The notes: generated from the letters alone by a model not told the origin. 9,741 nt of DNA from Candidatus Sodaliphilus fimicaballi (GCA_018065165.1 JAGHTV010000502.1:1-9741), one strand, 5' to 3'. Shown: positions 1 to 6,223, numbered from the stretch's first letter. Program-made: numbers and translations.

Positions 1-7
1 ATAATAT

Positions 8-1024
8 ATGAGTATAACAATATTAGGCATAGAATCATCTTGTGACGACACATCGGCTGCAATAATTCAAGATTGCGTCATCAAGTCAAATGTCATAGCA
101 AGTCAACGCGTACACGAAGCTTATGGAGGTGTCGTACCCGAACTTGCATCGAGAGCACATCAGCAGAACATTGTACCCGTAGTGAGCGAAGCTATCAAGC
201 AAGCAGGCTTGACAAGGGCCAATATTGATGCCATTGCATTCACCCGTGGTCCAGGACTGCCTGGTTCTCTTCATGTTGGTACATCGTTTGCAAAGGGATT
301 ATCGCTAGCACTCAACATTCCGCTTGTCGATGTCAACCATCTTCATGGTCATGTTCTTGCTCACTTCATCAAGGAGGACGAAAACACGGTAGTGCCCGAG
401 TTCCCTTATCTATGCCTATTAATTTCGGGAGGCAATTCTCAAATCATTAAGGTGAATGCTCCTAATGACATGGAAGTAATGGGACAAACAATTGACGATG
501 CAGCAGGCGAGGCATTTGACAAGTGTGCCAAGACTATGGGACTCCCCTATCCAGGCGGACCTATCATCGATCGTCTTGCAGCCGAAGGTGACGCTACTAA
601 ATTCAAATTTGCCAAACCTCATATTCCGGGTTACAACTACAGTTTCAGTGGACTTAAGACATCTTTCCTCTACACTTTGCGCGATGCCCTTAAAGAGAAT
701 CCTAACTTCATAGAAGAAAACAAGGCCGACCTTGCAGCATCGTTGCAAAAGACAATCATTGATATTTTAATGGACAAATTCAGCAAAGCGATAAAGGACA
801 CAGGCATTAAGACTATAGCCATTGGTGGCGGCGTATCGGCCAATAGCGGAGTGAGAGCAGCTGTAGAAGACTACGCTCGTCGTCACCGATTGACTGCATT
901 TATACCCAAACGCACATTTACTACCGATAACGCAGCAATGATTGCTGTAGCAGGATACTATAAGTTTCTTGACAAAAAATATTGCGATGTGACAGAACCA
1001 CCATTTGCACGAGTAACAATTTGA
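8..1024 (+). CDS. tsaD: tRNA N6-adenosine threonylcarbamoyltransferase TsaD
   Basis: TsaD transfers the threonylcarbamoyl group from threonylcarbamoyl-AMP to A37 of ANN-decoding tRNAs, giving t6A, in a cytoplasmic complex with TsaB and TsaE. The 338-residue product matches the usual length (about 337). Visible motifs are the N-terminal ASKHA-fold IESSCDDT (8-15), VPELASRAH (43-51), the metal-binding pair His111 and His115 in HLHGH, the SGG loop (140-142), AGEAFDK (166-172), SFSGLKT (212-218), IGGGVSAN (272-279) and Asp307 in TTDNAAM, probably the third metal ligand. The ATG at 8 begins directly before the conserved ITILGIESS strand and no earlier start fits in the 7 bases available. A terminator follows, so it ends its transcription unit; anything upstream lies outside the window. 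The gene looks intact. Recognition is firm. Confidence 0.97.
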   Translation: MSITILGIESSCDDTSAAIIQDCVIKSNVIASQRVHEAYGGVVPELASRAHQQNIVPVVSEAIKQAGLTRANIDAIAFTRGPGLPGSLHVGTSFAKGLSLALNIPLVDVNHLHGHVLAHFIKEDENTVVPEFPYLCLLISGGNSQIIKVNAPNDMEVMGQTIDDAAGEAFDKCAKTMGLPYPGGPIIDRLAAEGDATKFKFAKPHIPGYNYSFSGLKTSFLYTLRDALKENPNFIEENKADLAASLQKTIIDILMDKFSKAIKDTGIKTIAIGGGVSANSGVRAAVEDYARRHRLTAFIPKRTFTTDNAAMIAVAGYYKFLDKKYCDVTEPPFARVTI

Positions 1025-1049
1025 CACTTTTATCAAACAGCTGATATAG

Positions 1050-1081
1050 TGGAGATAGACTGTGGTTTATCTCCATTTTTA
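1050..1081 (+). terminator. Intrinsic terminator after tsaD
   Basis: A perfect 8-bp stem, TGGAGATA (1050-1057) with TATCTCCA (1068-1075), encloses a 10-nt loop and is followed by five T residues. It begins 26 bp after the tsaD stop and lies upstream of the next promoter, so it separates tsaD from the MarC-family gene. Confidence 0.8.
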
Positions 1082-1088
1082 TTGTACA

Positions 1089-1120
1089 TTTGGAAATATC
1101 ACTTCTTTTTTGTAACTTTG
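1089..1120 (+). promoter_or_regulatory. Bacteroidetes-type promoter for the MarC-family gene
   Basis: TTTG (1089-1092) and TAACTTTG (1113-1120) are separated by 20 nt. This matches the Bacteroidetes housekeeping promoter (TTTG, about 19-20 nt, TAnnTTTG). Transcription should start around 1126, leaving a 5' untranslated region of roughly 15 nt before the ATG at 1142. Confidence 0.75.
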
Positions 1121-1141
1121 CAAAAAAGATAATTTTAGAGT

Positions 1142-1726
1142 ATGTTTTCTACATTTAGCATTACCGAAACCTTAAGTGCATTTTTAGTATTAATCGGTAT
1201 TATTGACATTATAGGTTCTATACCTATTATATTACAAATCAAGTCTACAGGCAAGCACGTCAGTGCAACTAAGGCAACCATATACTCGTGGCTGCTTATG
1301 GTAGGTTTCTTTTATGGTGGAGACCTAATATTAAAGATGTTTGGTTGCGACATCCAGTCGTTTGCTTCGGCTGGTGCAATACTCATATTACTCATGTCGC
1401 TCGAGATGATTCTTGATGTTGAGTTGTTCAAGAATTCAGGTCCCATCAAGGACGCCACTCTCGTGCCTCTAGTATTTCCACTTCTTGCAGGTGCAGGCTC
1501 ATTTACAACACTCATCTCAATGAAGGCAATGTATAGCGACTTGAACATAATGATAGCATTGGCTTTGAACATGCTGTGGGTGTTTATCGTAATTCGTCTT
1601 ACCGACAAAATACAAAATCTGCTTGGCAAGAGTGGTATCTACTTCATACGCAAGTTCTTTGGAATCATCCTTATGGCAATTGCTGTAAAGATGTTTACTG
1701 AGAATTTCTCACACTTGTGGAAATAA
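1142..1726 (+). CDS. MarC/YchE-family integral membrane protein
   Basis: This 194-residue protein is almost entirely hydrophobic, with six likely membrane segments near residues 8-31, 45-67, 73-94, 106-128, 134-153 and 168-187. Family hallmarks are the acidic residue followed by a G-x-I-P turn in the first helix (D22, then GSIPI at 25-29) and the half-helix VPLVFPLLAGAGS (108-120), which corresponds to the usual PLxxPGAI-type loop but has Ala in place of the usual Pro at 118. MarC proteins sit in the inner membrane; the original link to multiple antibiotic resistance was not upheld and no transport substrate is established. It has its own promoter and no co-transcribed neighbour. Length is normal for the family (about 190-220). 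The family assignment is good; the function is unknown. Confidence 0.85.
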   Translation: MFSTFSITETLSAFLVLIGIIDIIGSIPIILQIKSTGKHVSATKATIYSWLLMVGFFYGGDLILKMFGCDIQSFASAGAILILLMSLEMILDVELFKNSGPIKDATLVPLVFPLLAGAGSFTTLISMKAMYSDLNIMIALALNMLWVFIVIRLTDKIQNLLGKSGIYFIRKFFGIILMAIAVKMFTENFSHLWK

Positions 1727-1758
1727 TGCATAAAATGTGACAATTTTACGGAATTTAG

Positions 1759-1789
1759 TTGCATTTATCAATAATTTATGGTAATTTTG
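1759..1789 (+). promoter_or_regulatory. Promoter of the phe/tyr operon
   Basis: TTG (1759-1761) and a perfect TAnnTTTG box, TAATTTTG (1782-1789), are separated by 20 nt. Transcription is expected near 1795-1797, only about 11-13 nt before the leader ATG at 1808. No other TAnnTTTG element with a suitable upstream TTG was noticed between here and pheA, so the leader and terminator downstream must be part of the operon transcript. Confidence 0.75.
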
Positions 1790-1807
1790 CAACACAATTA
1801 AGATTAT

Positions 1808-1885
1808 ATGTCTCGATTTTATTCATATTATTTTTACTTTTACTTTTATTTTAGCAAAATAAAGGCGGTATCAATTGCGTGTTAA
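1808..1885 (+). CDS. Phe/Tyr-rich leader peptide of the aromatic operon
   Basis: This 25-codon ORF starts at ATG 1808 and stops at TAA 1883-1885. Residues 4-15 contain 11 aromatics out of 12: Phe at 4, 9, 11, 13 and 15; Tyr at 5, 7, 8, 10, 12 and 14; the only exception is Ser6. All Phe codons are TTT; Tyr uses four TAT and two TAC. The tail (residues 16-25) is unremarkable. The ORF lies just after a promoter and 46 nt before an intrinsic terminator that precedes pheA. This is the classic layout of a ribosome-mediated attenuator, like the E. coli pheA leader, but sensing Phe and Tyr together, which fits an operon making both. No Shine-Dalgarno sequence is visible. The peptide itself probably has no function; its translation is the sensor. 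Strong inference, no expression evidence. Confidence 0.88.
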   Translation: MSRFYSYYFYFYFYFSKIKAVSIAC

Positions 1886-1941
1886 AATTGAGAATAATTT
1901 TTCTTTTGAATAAATGATTAACAACAATAACAAGTCCCGCC
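1864..1941 (+). promoter_or_regulatory. Candidate antiterminator pairing
   Basis: GGCGG (1864-1868), 11 nt past the last aromatic codon of the leader, is complementary to CCGCC (1937-1941). The latter overlaps the inner end of the 5' arm of the terminator (1932-1939), so the two pairings exclude each other. A ribosome paused on the last Phe/Tyr codons would leave GGCGG just free to pair. The helix is only 5 bp, all G:C, with a long intervening loop, so this is a suggestion rather than a demonstrated structure. Confidence 0.4.
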
Positions 1942-1963
1942 AAAAACTTTGACGGGACTTTTT
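1932..1963 (+). terminator. Attenuator terminator upstream of pheA
   Basis: AAGTCCCG (1932-1939) pairs perfectly with CGGGACTT (1953-1960). After one C·A mismatch the helix can continue with CAAA/TTTG around an AAC loop. The 3' arm runs into a T run (1959-1963). It lies between the leader ORF and pheA, 13 nt before the pheA ATG and inside the operon transcript, so it can only serve as a conditional (premature) terminator. Confidence 0.85.
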
Positions 1964-1976
1964 AATTATAAACAAA

Positions 1977-2816
1977 ATGGAATTATCAGTTGCCATACAA
2001 GGTGTAGCAGGATGTTTTCACGACGAAGCTGCTCGTGAGTATTTTCAAGGACAAGATGTAAATACTGTTCCCTGCGAGACTTTTCACGACATGATGGATG
2101 TGCTGCGCAGTGATGCTTCGATGCTGGGAATCATGGCTATCGAGAATACAATTGCCGGCAGTCTTCTTCAAAATCACGAATTGCTACGCCAAAGTAACCA
2201 TAAGGTGATAGGCGAATTTCGCAAGTACATCTCTCACTCGCTCGTTGCCCTGCCCGGTCAGAGTATTGAAGACATCGTAGAAGTAAACTCACACCCCATG
2301 GCATTGCGTCAGTGCGAGCAATTCTTGATGAAGTACCCAAACATGAAACTTGTTGAGACCAATGATACTGCAGGTAGCGCCCAGATTATTTCAGAGCGAA
2401 ACTTGCGTGGTCACGCAGCTGTTTGTGGCAAGTATGCTGGCGAACTATATGGACTTAATGTACTTGCCGAGGACATCCAGACGAACAAACGCAATTTTAC
2501 ACGATTCCTTATTATTGCCGATCCTGATACTGCCGCCGAGTTCACTCGTGGCATGAAACCTAACAAGGCGTCCATTGAGTTTACTCTGCCGCACAACCAA
2601 GGCAGTCTGTCGGCAGTGCTCACAATATTCTCATTCTATGGCATGAACCTTACCAAGATTCAATCACTGCCCATCATTGGCCGCGAATGGGAATATCGTT
2701 TCTATATCGATCTCACTTATAGCGACTACACACGATATCGTCAAAGCGTAGATGCAGTAAGACCTCTTATCAACGACTTCAAAATTTTAGGAGAGTATGA
2801 AGAAAGCAAACAATAA
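1977..2816 (+). CDS. pheA: Prephenate dehydratase with C-terminal ACT domain
   Basis: This enzyme converts prephenate to phenylpyruvate, the committed step to phenylalanine, in the cytoplasm. The 279-residue protein is monofunctional: no chorismate mutase domain precedes it. The catalytic domain (about 1-182) shows IQGVAGCFHDEAA (7-19), IENTIAGSL (55-63), SHPMALRQC (105-113), the NDTAGSA motif (129-135) and the hallmark TRF (175-177). The ACT regulatory domain (about 197-275) begins with the GSLSAVL loop (209-215) and has NLTKIQSLP (224-232), where Phe-inhibited homologues usually have an ESRP motif. It is the first structural gene after the attenuator and its last 20 bp overlap the next gene. 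The ATG at 1977 is placed directly before the conserved first strand. Identification is firm; the strength of Phe inhibition is uncertain. Confidence 0.96.
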   Translation: MELSVAIQGVAGCFHDEAAREYFQGQDVNTVPCETFHDMMDVLRSDASMLGIMAIENTIAGSLLQNHELLRQSNHKVIGEFRKYISHSLVALPGQSIEDIVEVNSHPMALRQCEQFLMKYPNMKLVETNDTAGSAQIISERNLRGHAAVCGKYAGELYGLNVLAEDIQTNKRNFTRFLIIADPDTAAEFTRGMKPNKASIEFTLPHNQGSLSAVLTIFSFYGMNLTKIQSLPIIGREWEYRFYIDLTYSDYTRYRQSVDAVRPLINDFKILGEYEESKQ

Positions 2817-3978
2817 TTTCGCCATTACTCCCGCTCAACGCGTTAGCGAGGTAAAGGAATACTATTTCTCAAGCAAACTCAAGGAGATTGCAGCACTCAA
2901 TGCACAGGGAGCCGACATTATCTCTCTGGGTGTAGGCGGTCCCGATTGTCCTCCTAGCGATGAAGTCATTGAGACTTTATGCACCGAGGCGCATAAACCC
3001 GATGCACACGGCTATCAGCCATATGTTGGACATCCAGCATTACGCGAGGCCTACACGCAGTGGTACGAGAAGCATTATGGAGTCAAGATTGATCCTGCAA
3101 CCGAGATTCTGCCACTCATAGGTTCTAAAGAGGGCATCCTGCACACAACATTAGCATTTGTCAATCCTGGCGACGGGGTACTTGTCCCAAATCCTGGATA
3201 TCCCACATACACTTCAGTAAGCCGTCTTGCAGGAGCTCAGATACACTACTATGACCTGACCGAAGAGAATGGTTGGGAACCCGACTTTAACCAACTAGAG
3301 CAATTGGCCAGCAACAACATTAAACTCATGTGGATTAACTATCCACACATGCCCACTGGCAAGACTGCCAGCAAGGCATTGTTTGAGAAACTGGTCGACT
3401 TTGGTCGCCGTAATGGTATAGTCATAGTTAATGACAACCCTTATAGTTTCATCCTAAACGACACACCTCTCAGCATTATGCAAGTGGATGGAGCACGCGA
3501 CATTGCAATCGAGATGAACTCATTGAGCAAGTCACACAACATGCCAGGATGGCGTATGGGTATGGTCACATCAAATGCAACATTCATCAATTGGATTCTC
3601 AAGGTCAAGTCTAATGTCGACTCTGGTCAATACAAGCCCATGATGCTTGCTGCCGTCAAGGCACTGCAATGCGACGACACTTGGTATGAGAGCGTAAATG
3701 CAACCTATTCAACCCGTCGACGTGCAGCCGAGGAACTGATGAAAGCATTAGGTTGTCATTTCGATCCCGAGCAACGAGGTCTATTCCTGTGGGGACGCAT
3801 CCCTGACAACGAGACAAGCGCCGAGCAATATGCACAGCACATTCTTGACAAAGCAAGAGTATTTGTAGTACCAGGCTTTATCTTTGGCAGCAACGGCAAC
3901 AGATACATACGCATCTCACTGTGTGCTACCGAAGAAAAGATTAGAGAAGCAATTAAACGAGTTAACGAAAACAAATAA
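2797..3978 (+). CDS. PLP-dependent class I/II aminotransferase, likely aromatic
   Basis: This 393-residue fold-type I aminotransferase probably converts phenylpyruvate and 4-hydroxyphenylpyruvate (or prephenate) to the amino acids. Visible features are substrate-loop LGVGGPDCPPSD (44-55), YQPYVGHPALREA (73-85), IGSKEGI (108-114), PNPGYPTY (131-138), NYPHMPTG (181-188), cofactor-binding Asp213 and Tyr216 in NDNPY, the Schiff-base Lys245 in SLSKSHNMPGWRMG, and the carboxylate-binding Arg372 in YIRIS. Met185 occupies the place usually held by the Asn of NPTG. The ATG at 2797 lies inside the end of pheA (20-bp overlap) and is preceded by AGGAG at 2789-2793, a rare Shine-Dalgarno-like site here, suggesting translational coupling. 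The fold and cofactor use are certain; the aromatic specificity rests on operon context. A LL-diaminopimelate or alanine aminotransferase-like role cannot be excluded. Confidence 0.9.
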   Translation: MKKANNNFAITPAQRVSEVKEYYFSSKLKEIAALNAQGADIISLGVGGPDCPPSDEVIETLCTEAHKPDAHGYQPYVGHPALREAYTQWYEKHYGVKIDPATEILPLIGSKEGILHTTLAFVNPGDGVLVPNPGYPTYTSVSRLAGAQIHYYDLTEENGWEPDFNQLEQLASNNIKLMWINYPHMPTGKTASKALFEKLVDFGRRNGIVIVNDNPYSFILNDTPLSIMQVDGARDIAIEMNSLSKSHNMPGWRMGMVTSNATFINWILKVKSNVDSGQYKPMMLAAVKALQCDDTWYESVNATYSTRRRAAEELMKALGCHFDPEQRGLFLWGRIPDNETSAEQYAQHILDKARVFVVPGFIFGSNGNRYIRISLCATEEKIREAIKRVNENK

Positions 3979-3990
3979 AACATCACATAT

Positions 3991-5076
3991 ATGGAACTGT
4001 TTAACGATTTACAACCCATTACCTTCCCAGGTATTGACCCCAACAAGCCACTCATCATAGCAGGCCCCTGTAGTGCCGAGAGCGAAGAACAGGTACTTAC
4101 CACAGCACATCAACTTGCACAAAATGGTGTCAAGATTTTCCGTGCTGGCATATGGAAACCTCGCACCAAGCCAGGCGGCTTTGAGGGTGTGGGTCTCAAG
4201 GGCTTACTCTGGATGCACCAAGTAAAGAAAGAAACTGGCATGTACACGGCAACCGAAGTCGCAACCCACGAGCATGTGAATGCCGCTCTCGACGCTGGCA
4301 TAGATTTGCTGTGGATAGGTGCACGCACTGCCGCAAATCCCTTCGCAATGCAAGACATTGCCGATGCACTGCGTGGTCACGAGGATGTGCCTGTATTAGT
4401 AAAAAATCCTGTCAACCCCGACCTGGAATTGTGGATTGGAGGCATTCAACGCATATATAACGCTGGCATACGCAAACTGGGAGCCATTCATCGTGGTTTC
4501 AGTGCCTATGGCAAGCACATCTATCGCAACGACCCACAATGGCACATACCCGTGGAGTTACACCGCCGCATACCCGATATTCCCATCATCTGCGACCCGT
4601 CGCACATGGGAGGCAAGCGTGAACTCATTTCACCCATCGCACAACAATCACTCGACATGGGTGTTGACGGACTGATGATTGAGTGCCACTGCAACCCCGA
4701 CGAAGCTTGGAGCGACAAGAACCAGCAACTTACACCTGAAAATCTCAACATAATTCTTAATGCACTTGTAGTGCGTGATACACACATGAGCACAGAAAAT
4801 CTTGCATCACTACGTATGCACATCGACGAGTGTGACAACGAGTTACTTAACATCCTTGCAAAGCGTATGCGTGTGGCCAAGGAGATTGGCACCTTCAAGA
4901 AAGAGCACAATATGCAAATCGTCCAGGCAGCACGCTACGACGAGATTATGCAACGACGCATCAAGCAAGCCGAATCGCTTGGACTTAACCCCGAGTTCAT
5001 GAAAGAGGTTATGCAAGCTATTCACGAGGAGTCAGTTAATCTGCAACTGTCTCTGTTTGAGGACAACAATCAATAA
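3991..5076 (+). CDS. Bifunctional DAHP synthase / chorismate mutase
   Basis: This fusion protein catalyses the first shikimate step (PEP + erythrose 4-phosphate to DAHP) and chorismate to prephenate. Residues 1-265 form a type I-beta DAHP synthase TIM barrel: AGPCSAE (24-30) with metal ligand Cys27, KPRTKPG (56-62), GARTAANP (110-117), KNP (138-140), GAIHRGFSAYG (164-174), DPSHMGG (202-208) with His205, Glu231 and Asp237. Residues 267-352 form an AroQ chorismate mutase with Arg275, Arg292 and Lys303, spaced exactly as Arg11, Arg28 and Lys39 of the E. coli enzyme. Homologous fusions in Prevotella and Porphyromonas are known; in the Prevotella nigrescens enzyme prephenate inhibits the synthase through the mutase domain. 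It lies 12 bp after the aminotransferase and 5 bp before tyrA. It is probably the only chorismate mutase of the operon. Confidence 0.95.
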   Translation: MELFNDLQPITFPGIDPNKPLIIAGPCSAESEEQVLTTAHQLAQNGVKIFRAGIWKPRTKPGGFEGVGLKGLLWMHQVKKETGMYTATEVATHEHVNAALDAGIDLLWIGARTAANPFAMQDIADALRGHEDVPVLVKNPVNPDLELWIGGIQRIYNAGIRKLGAIHRGFSAYGKHIYRNDPQWHIPVELHRRIPDIPIICDPSHMGGKRELISPIAQQSLDMGVDGLMIECHCNPDEAWSDKNQQLTPENLNIILNALVVRDTHMSTENLASLRMHIDECDNELLNILAKRMRVAKEIGTFKKEHNMQIVQAARYDEIMQRRIKQAESLGLNPEFMKEVMQAIHEESVNLQLSLFEDNNQ

Positions 5077-5081
5077 CAGCT

Positions 5082-5864
5082 ATGAACCGAATGAAAATCT
5101 TAATAATGGGTGCAGGCAAGATGGGTTCTTTCTTGTGCGATGTGCTAAGCATCGACCATAAAGTAGCCATCTATGACACCGACGTAAACCGTCTGCGTTT
5201 TACTTTTAACGCTTTAAGGTTTACTTCAATGGATGAGATAAAGGAATTTGAACCACAGATACTTATCAACGCAGTAACTGTTAAGTATACCATTGATGCG
5301 TTCAAGTCAGTTCTACCCTATCTTCCCGAGACCTGCATCATCAGCGACATAGCATCGGTCAAGACTGGCCTGCCCGAGTTTTATAAGAATTGCGGACATC
5401 CCTATGTGAGCACTCACCCCATGTTTGGCCCCACATTTGCATCGTTGAGCAACCTTGCCAGCGAGAACGCAATCATCATAAGCGAAGGCGACTACCTGGG
5501 CCGAGTATTCTTCAAGGATGTATATAACAGCCTACATCTGAACATAAGGGAATACACCTTTGCCGAGCACGACGAGACCATTGCTTACTCTCTGTCAATA
5601 CCCTTTGCCAGCACACTAGTCTTCGGTAGCGTGATGAAACATCAGGACGCCCCCGGTACCACCTACAAGCGTCACATGGCCATCGCGCAAGGACTGATGA
5701 GCGAAGACGACTACCTGCTGCAGGAAATCCTGTTCAACCCGCACACCAACACCCAACTCGACCTCATCAAGGCCAAACTAACCCGCCTGCAAGAGATAAT
5801 CGAGACAAAAGACAGTAAAGCAATGAAAGCCTTCCTCGAAGAAGTCCGCAACAACCTGAAGTAA
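5082..5864 (+). CDS. tyrA: Prephenate dehydrogenase
   Basis: TyrA oxidatively decarboxylates prephenate to 4-hydroxyphenylpyruvate, the committed step to tyrosine. The 260-residue protein has an N-terminal Rossmann domain with GAGKMG (10-15) and Asp32 at the end of the second strand, which favours NAD over NADP. DIASVK (89-94), STHPMFGP (110-117) with catalytic His112, and His163 in AEHDE complete the active site. The remaining helical part is the dimerisation domain. There is no ACT or chorismate mutase domain, so the protein is a minimal form; control would come from the attenuator and from the fused mutase upstream. ATG 5082 is 5 bp after the previous stop; a second ATG at 5091 is an equally plausible start. 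G+C rises from about 41% near the start to about 58% over 5641-5790 (counted by hand). Arogenate as substrate cannot be excluded. Confidence 0.94.
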   Translation: MNRMKILIMGAGKMGSFLCDVLSIDHKVAIYDTDVNRLRFTFNALRFTSMDEIKEFEPQILINAVTVKYTIDAFKSVLPYLPETCIISDIASVKTGLPEFYKNCGHPYVSTHPMFGPTFASLSNLASENAIIISEGDYLGRVFFKDVYNSLHLNIREYTFAEHDETIAYSLSIPFASTLVFGSVMKHQDAPGTTYKRHMAIAQGLMSEDDYLLQEILFNPHTNTQLDLIKAKLTRLQEIIETKDSKAMKAFLEEVRNNLK

Positions 5865-5897
5865 TGTCAGTCACTCACATAGGGAACTTAATAAAAC

Positions 5898-5949
5898 AAT
5901 AGGACTTGTAGCAGTGAATCAACATCACTCACACAAGTCCTATTTTTTT
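5898..5949 (+). terminator. Strong intrinsic terminator ending the phe/tyr operon
   Basis: A perfect 12-bp stem, AATAGGACTTGT (5898-5909) with ACAAGTCCTATT (5933-5944), runs into a T7 tract (5943-5949). The 23-nt loop can form a second small hairpin, AGTGA (5913-5917) with TCACT (5925-5929). It starts 33 bp after the tyrA stop. Confidence 0.92.
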
Positions 5950-5995
5950 ACTCCATCTATGGTTTATTTATAGTCAAAAGATCATAAGGACATAA

Positions 5996-6201
5996 GGCTT
6001 AGCAATAGTGTTGCACGGAGAAGAAGACACTTCCCGACGATAAAACCGTCGGGCACGAGGACGCTATAATCCCGCAGCTGACGCTACGGCACAGGGGCGT
6101 TATGACGGAGAAGCGGATTTTCCCCGACGGAAATGCGTAGGGGCACAGTGGCATTATTATCCCATAAGCTAACGCTACAGGCACAGTAGCACTCTTAATC
6201 C
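5996..6201. repeat. Two diverged tandem copies of a 90-bp intergenic repeat
   Basis: Matching blocks recur 90-92 bp apart: ACGGAGAAG (6015 and 6105), CCCGACG (6033 and 6123), GGGCAC (6051 and 6141), ATCCC (6069 and 6159), ACGCTAC (6081 and 6172) and GGCACAG (6088 and 6180). Each copy carries a hairpin: CCCGACG/CGTCGGG (6033-6039 with 6047-6053, perfect) and CCCCGACG/CGTAGGGG (6122-6129 with 6136-6143, one mismatch). Within each unit GGCAC recurs (6052, 6088, 6142, 6180). Because 90 is a multiple of three, an open frame on the minus strand (6277 to 5999) reads through with a 30-residue period. It has no family features and is probably not a gene. From memory, similar sequence occurs between genes in many Prevotella and Bacteroides genomes. 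Together with the sulP promoter this fills the gene-free stretch 5950-6325. Confidence 0.75.
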
Positions 6202-6223
6202 AATCTGCGAGAGAAGGAAAAAG

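Noticed and set aside
419..748. Minus-strand open frame of 109 codons opposite tsaD, and other antisense frames in the window
   Set aside because: All lie within well-identified + strand genes and show no family motifs, promoters or coding signals of their own.
1731..1748. TAAAAT/ATTTTA hairpin after the MarC-family gene as a terminator
   Set aside because: The stem is only 6 A:T pairs with no T tract, too weak to support; transcription from that gene may run into the phe/tyr leader.
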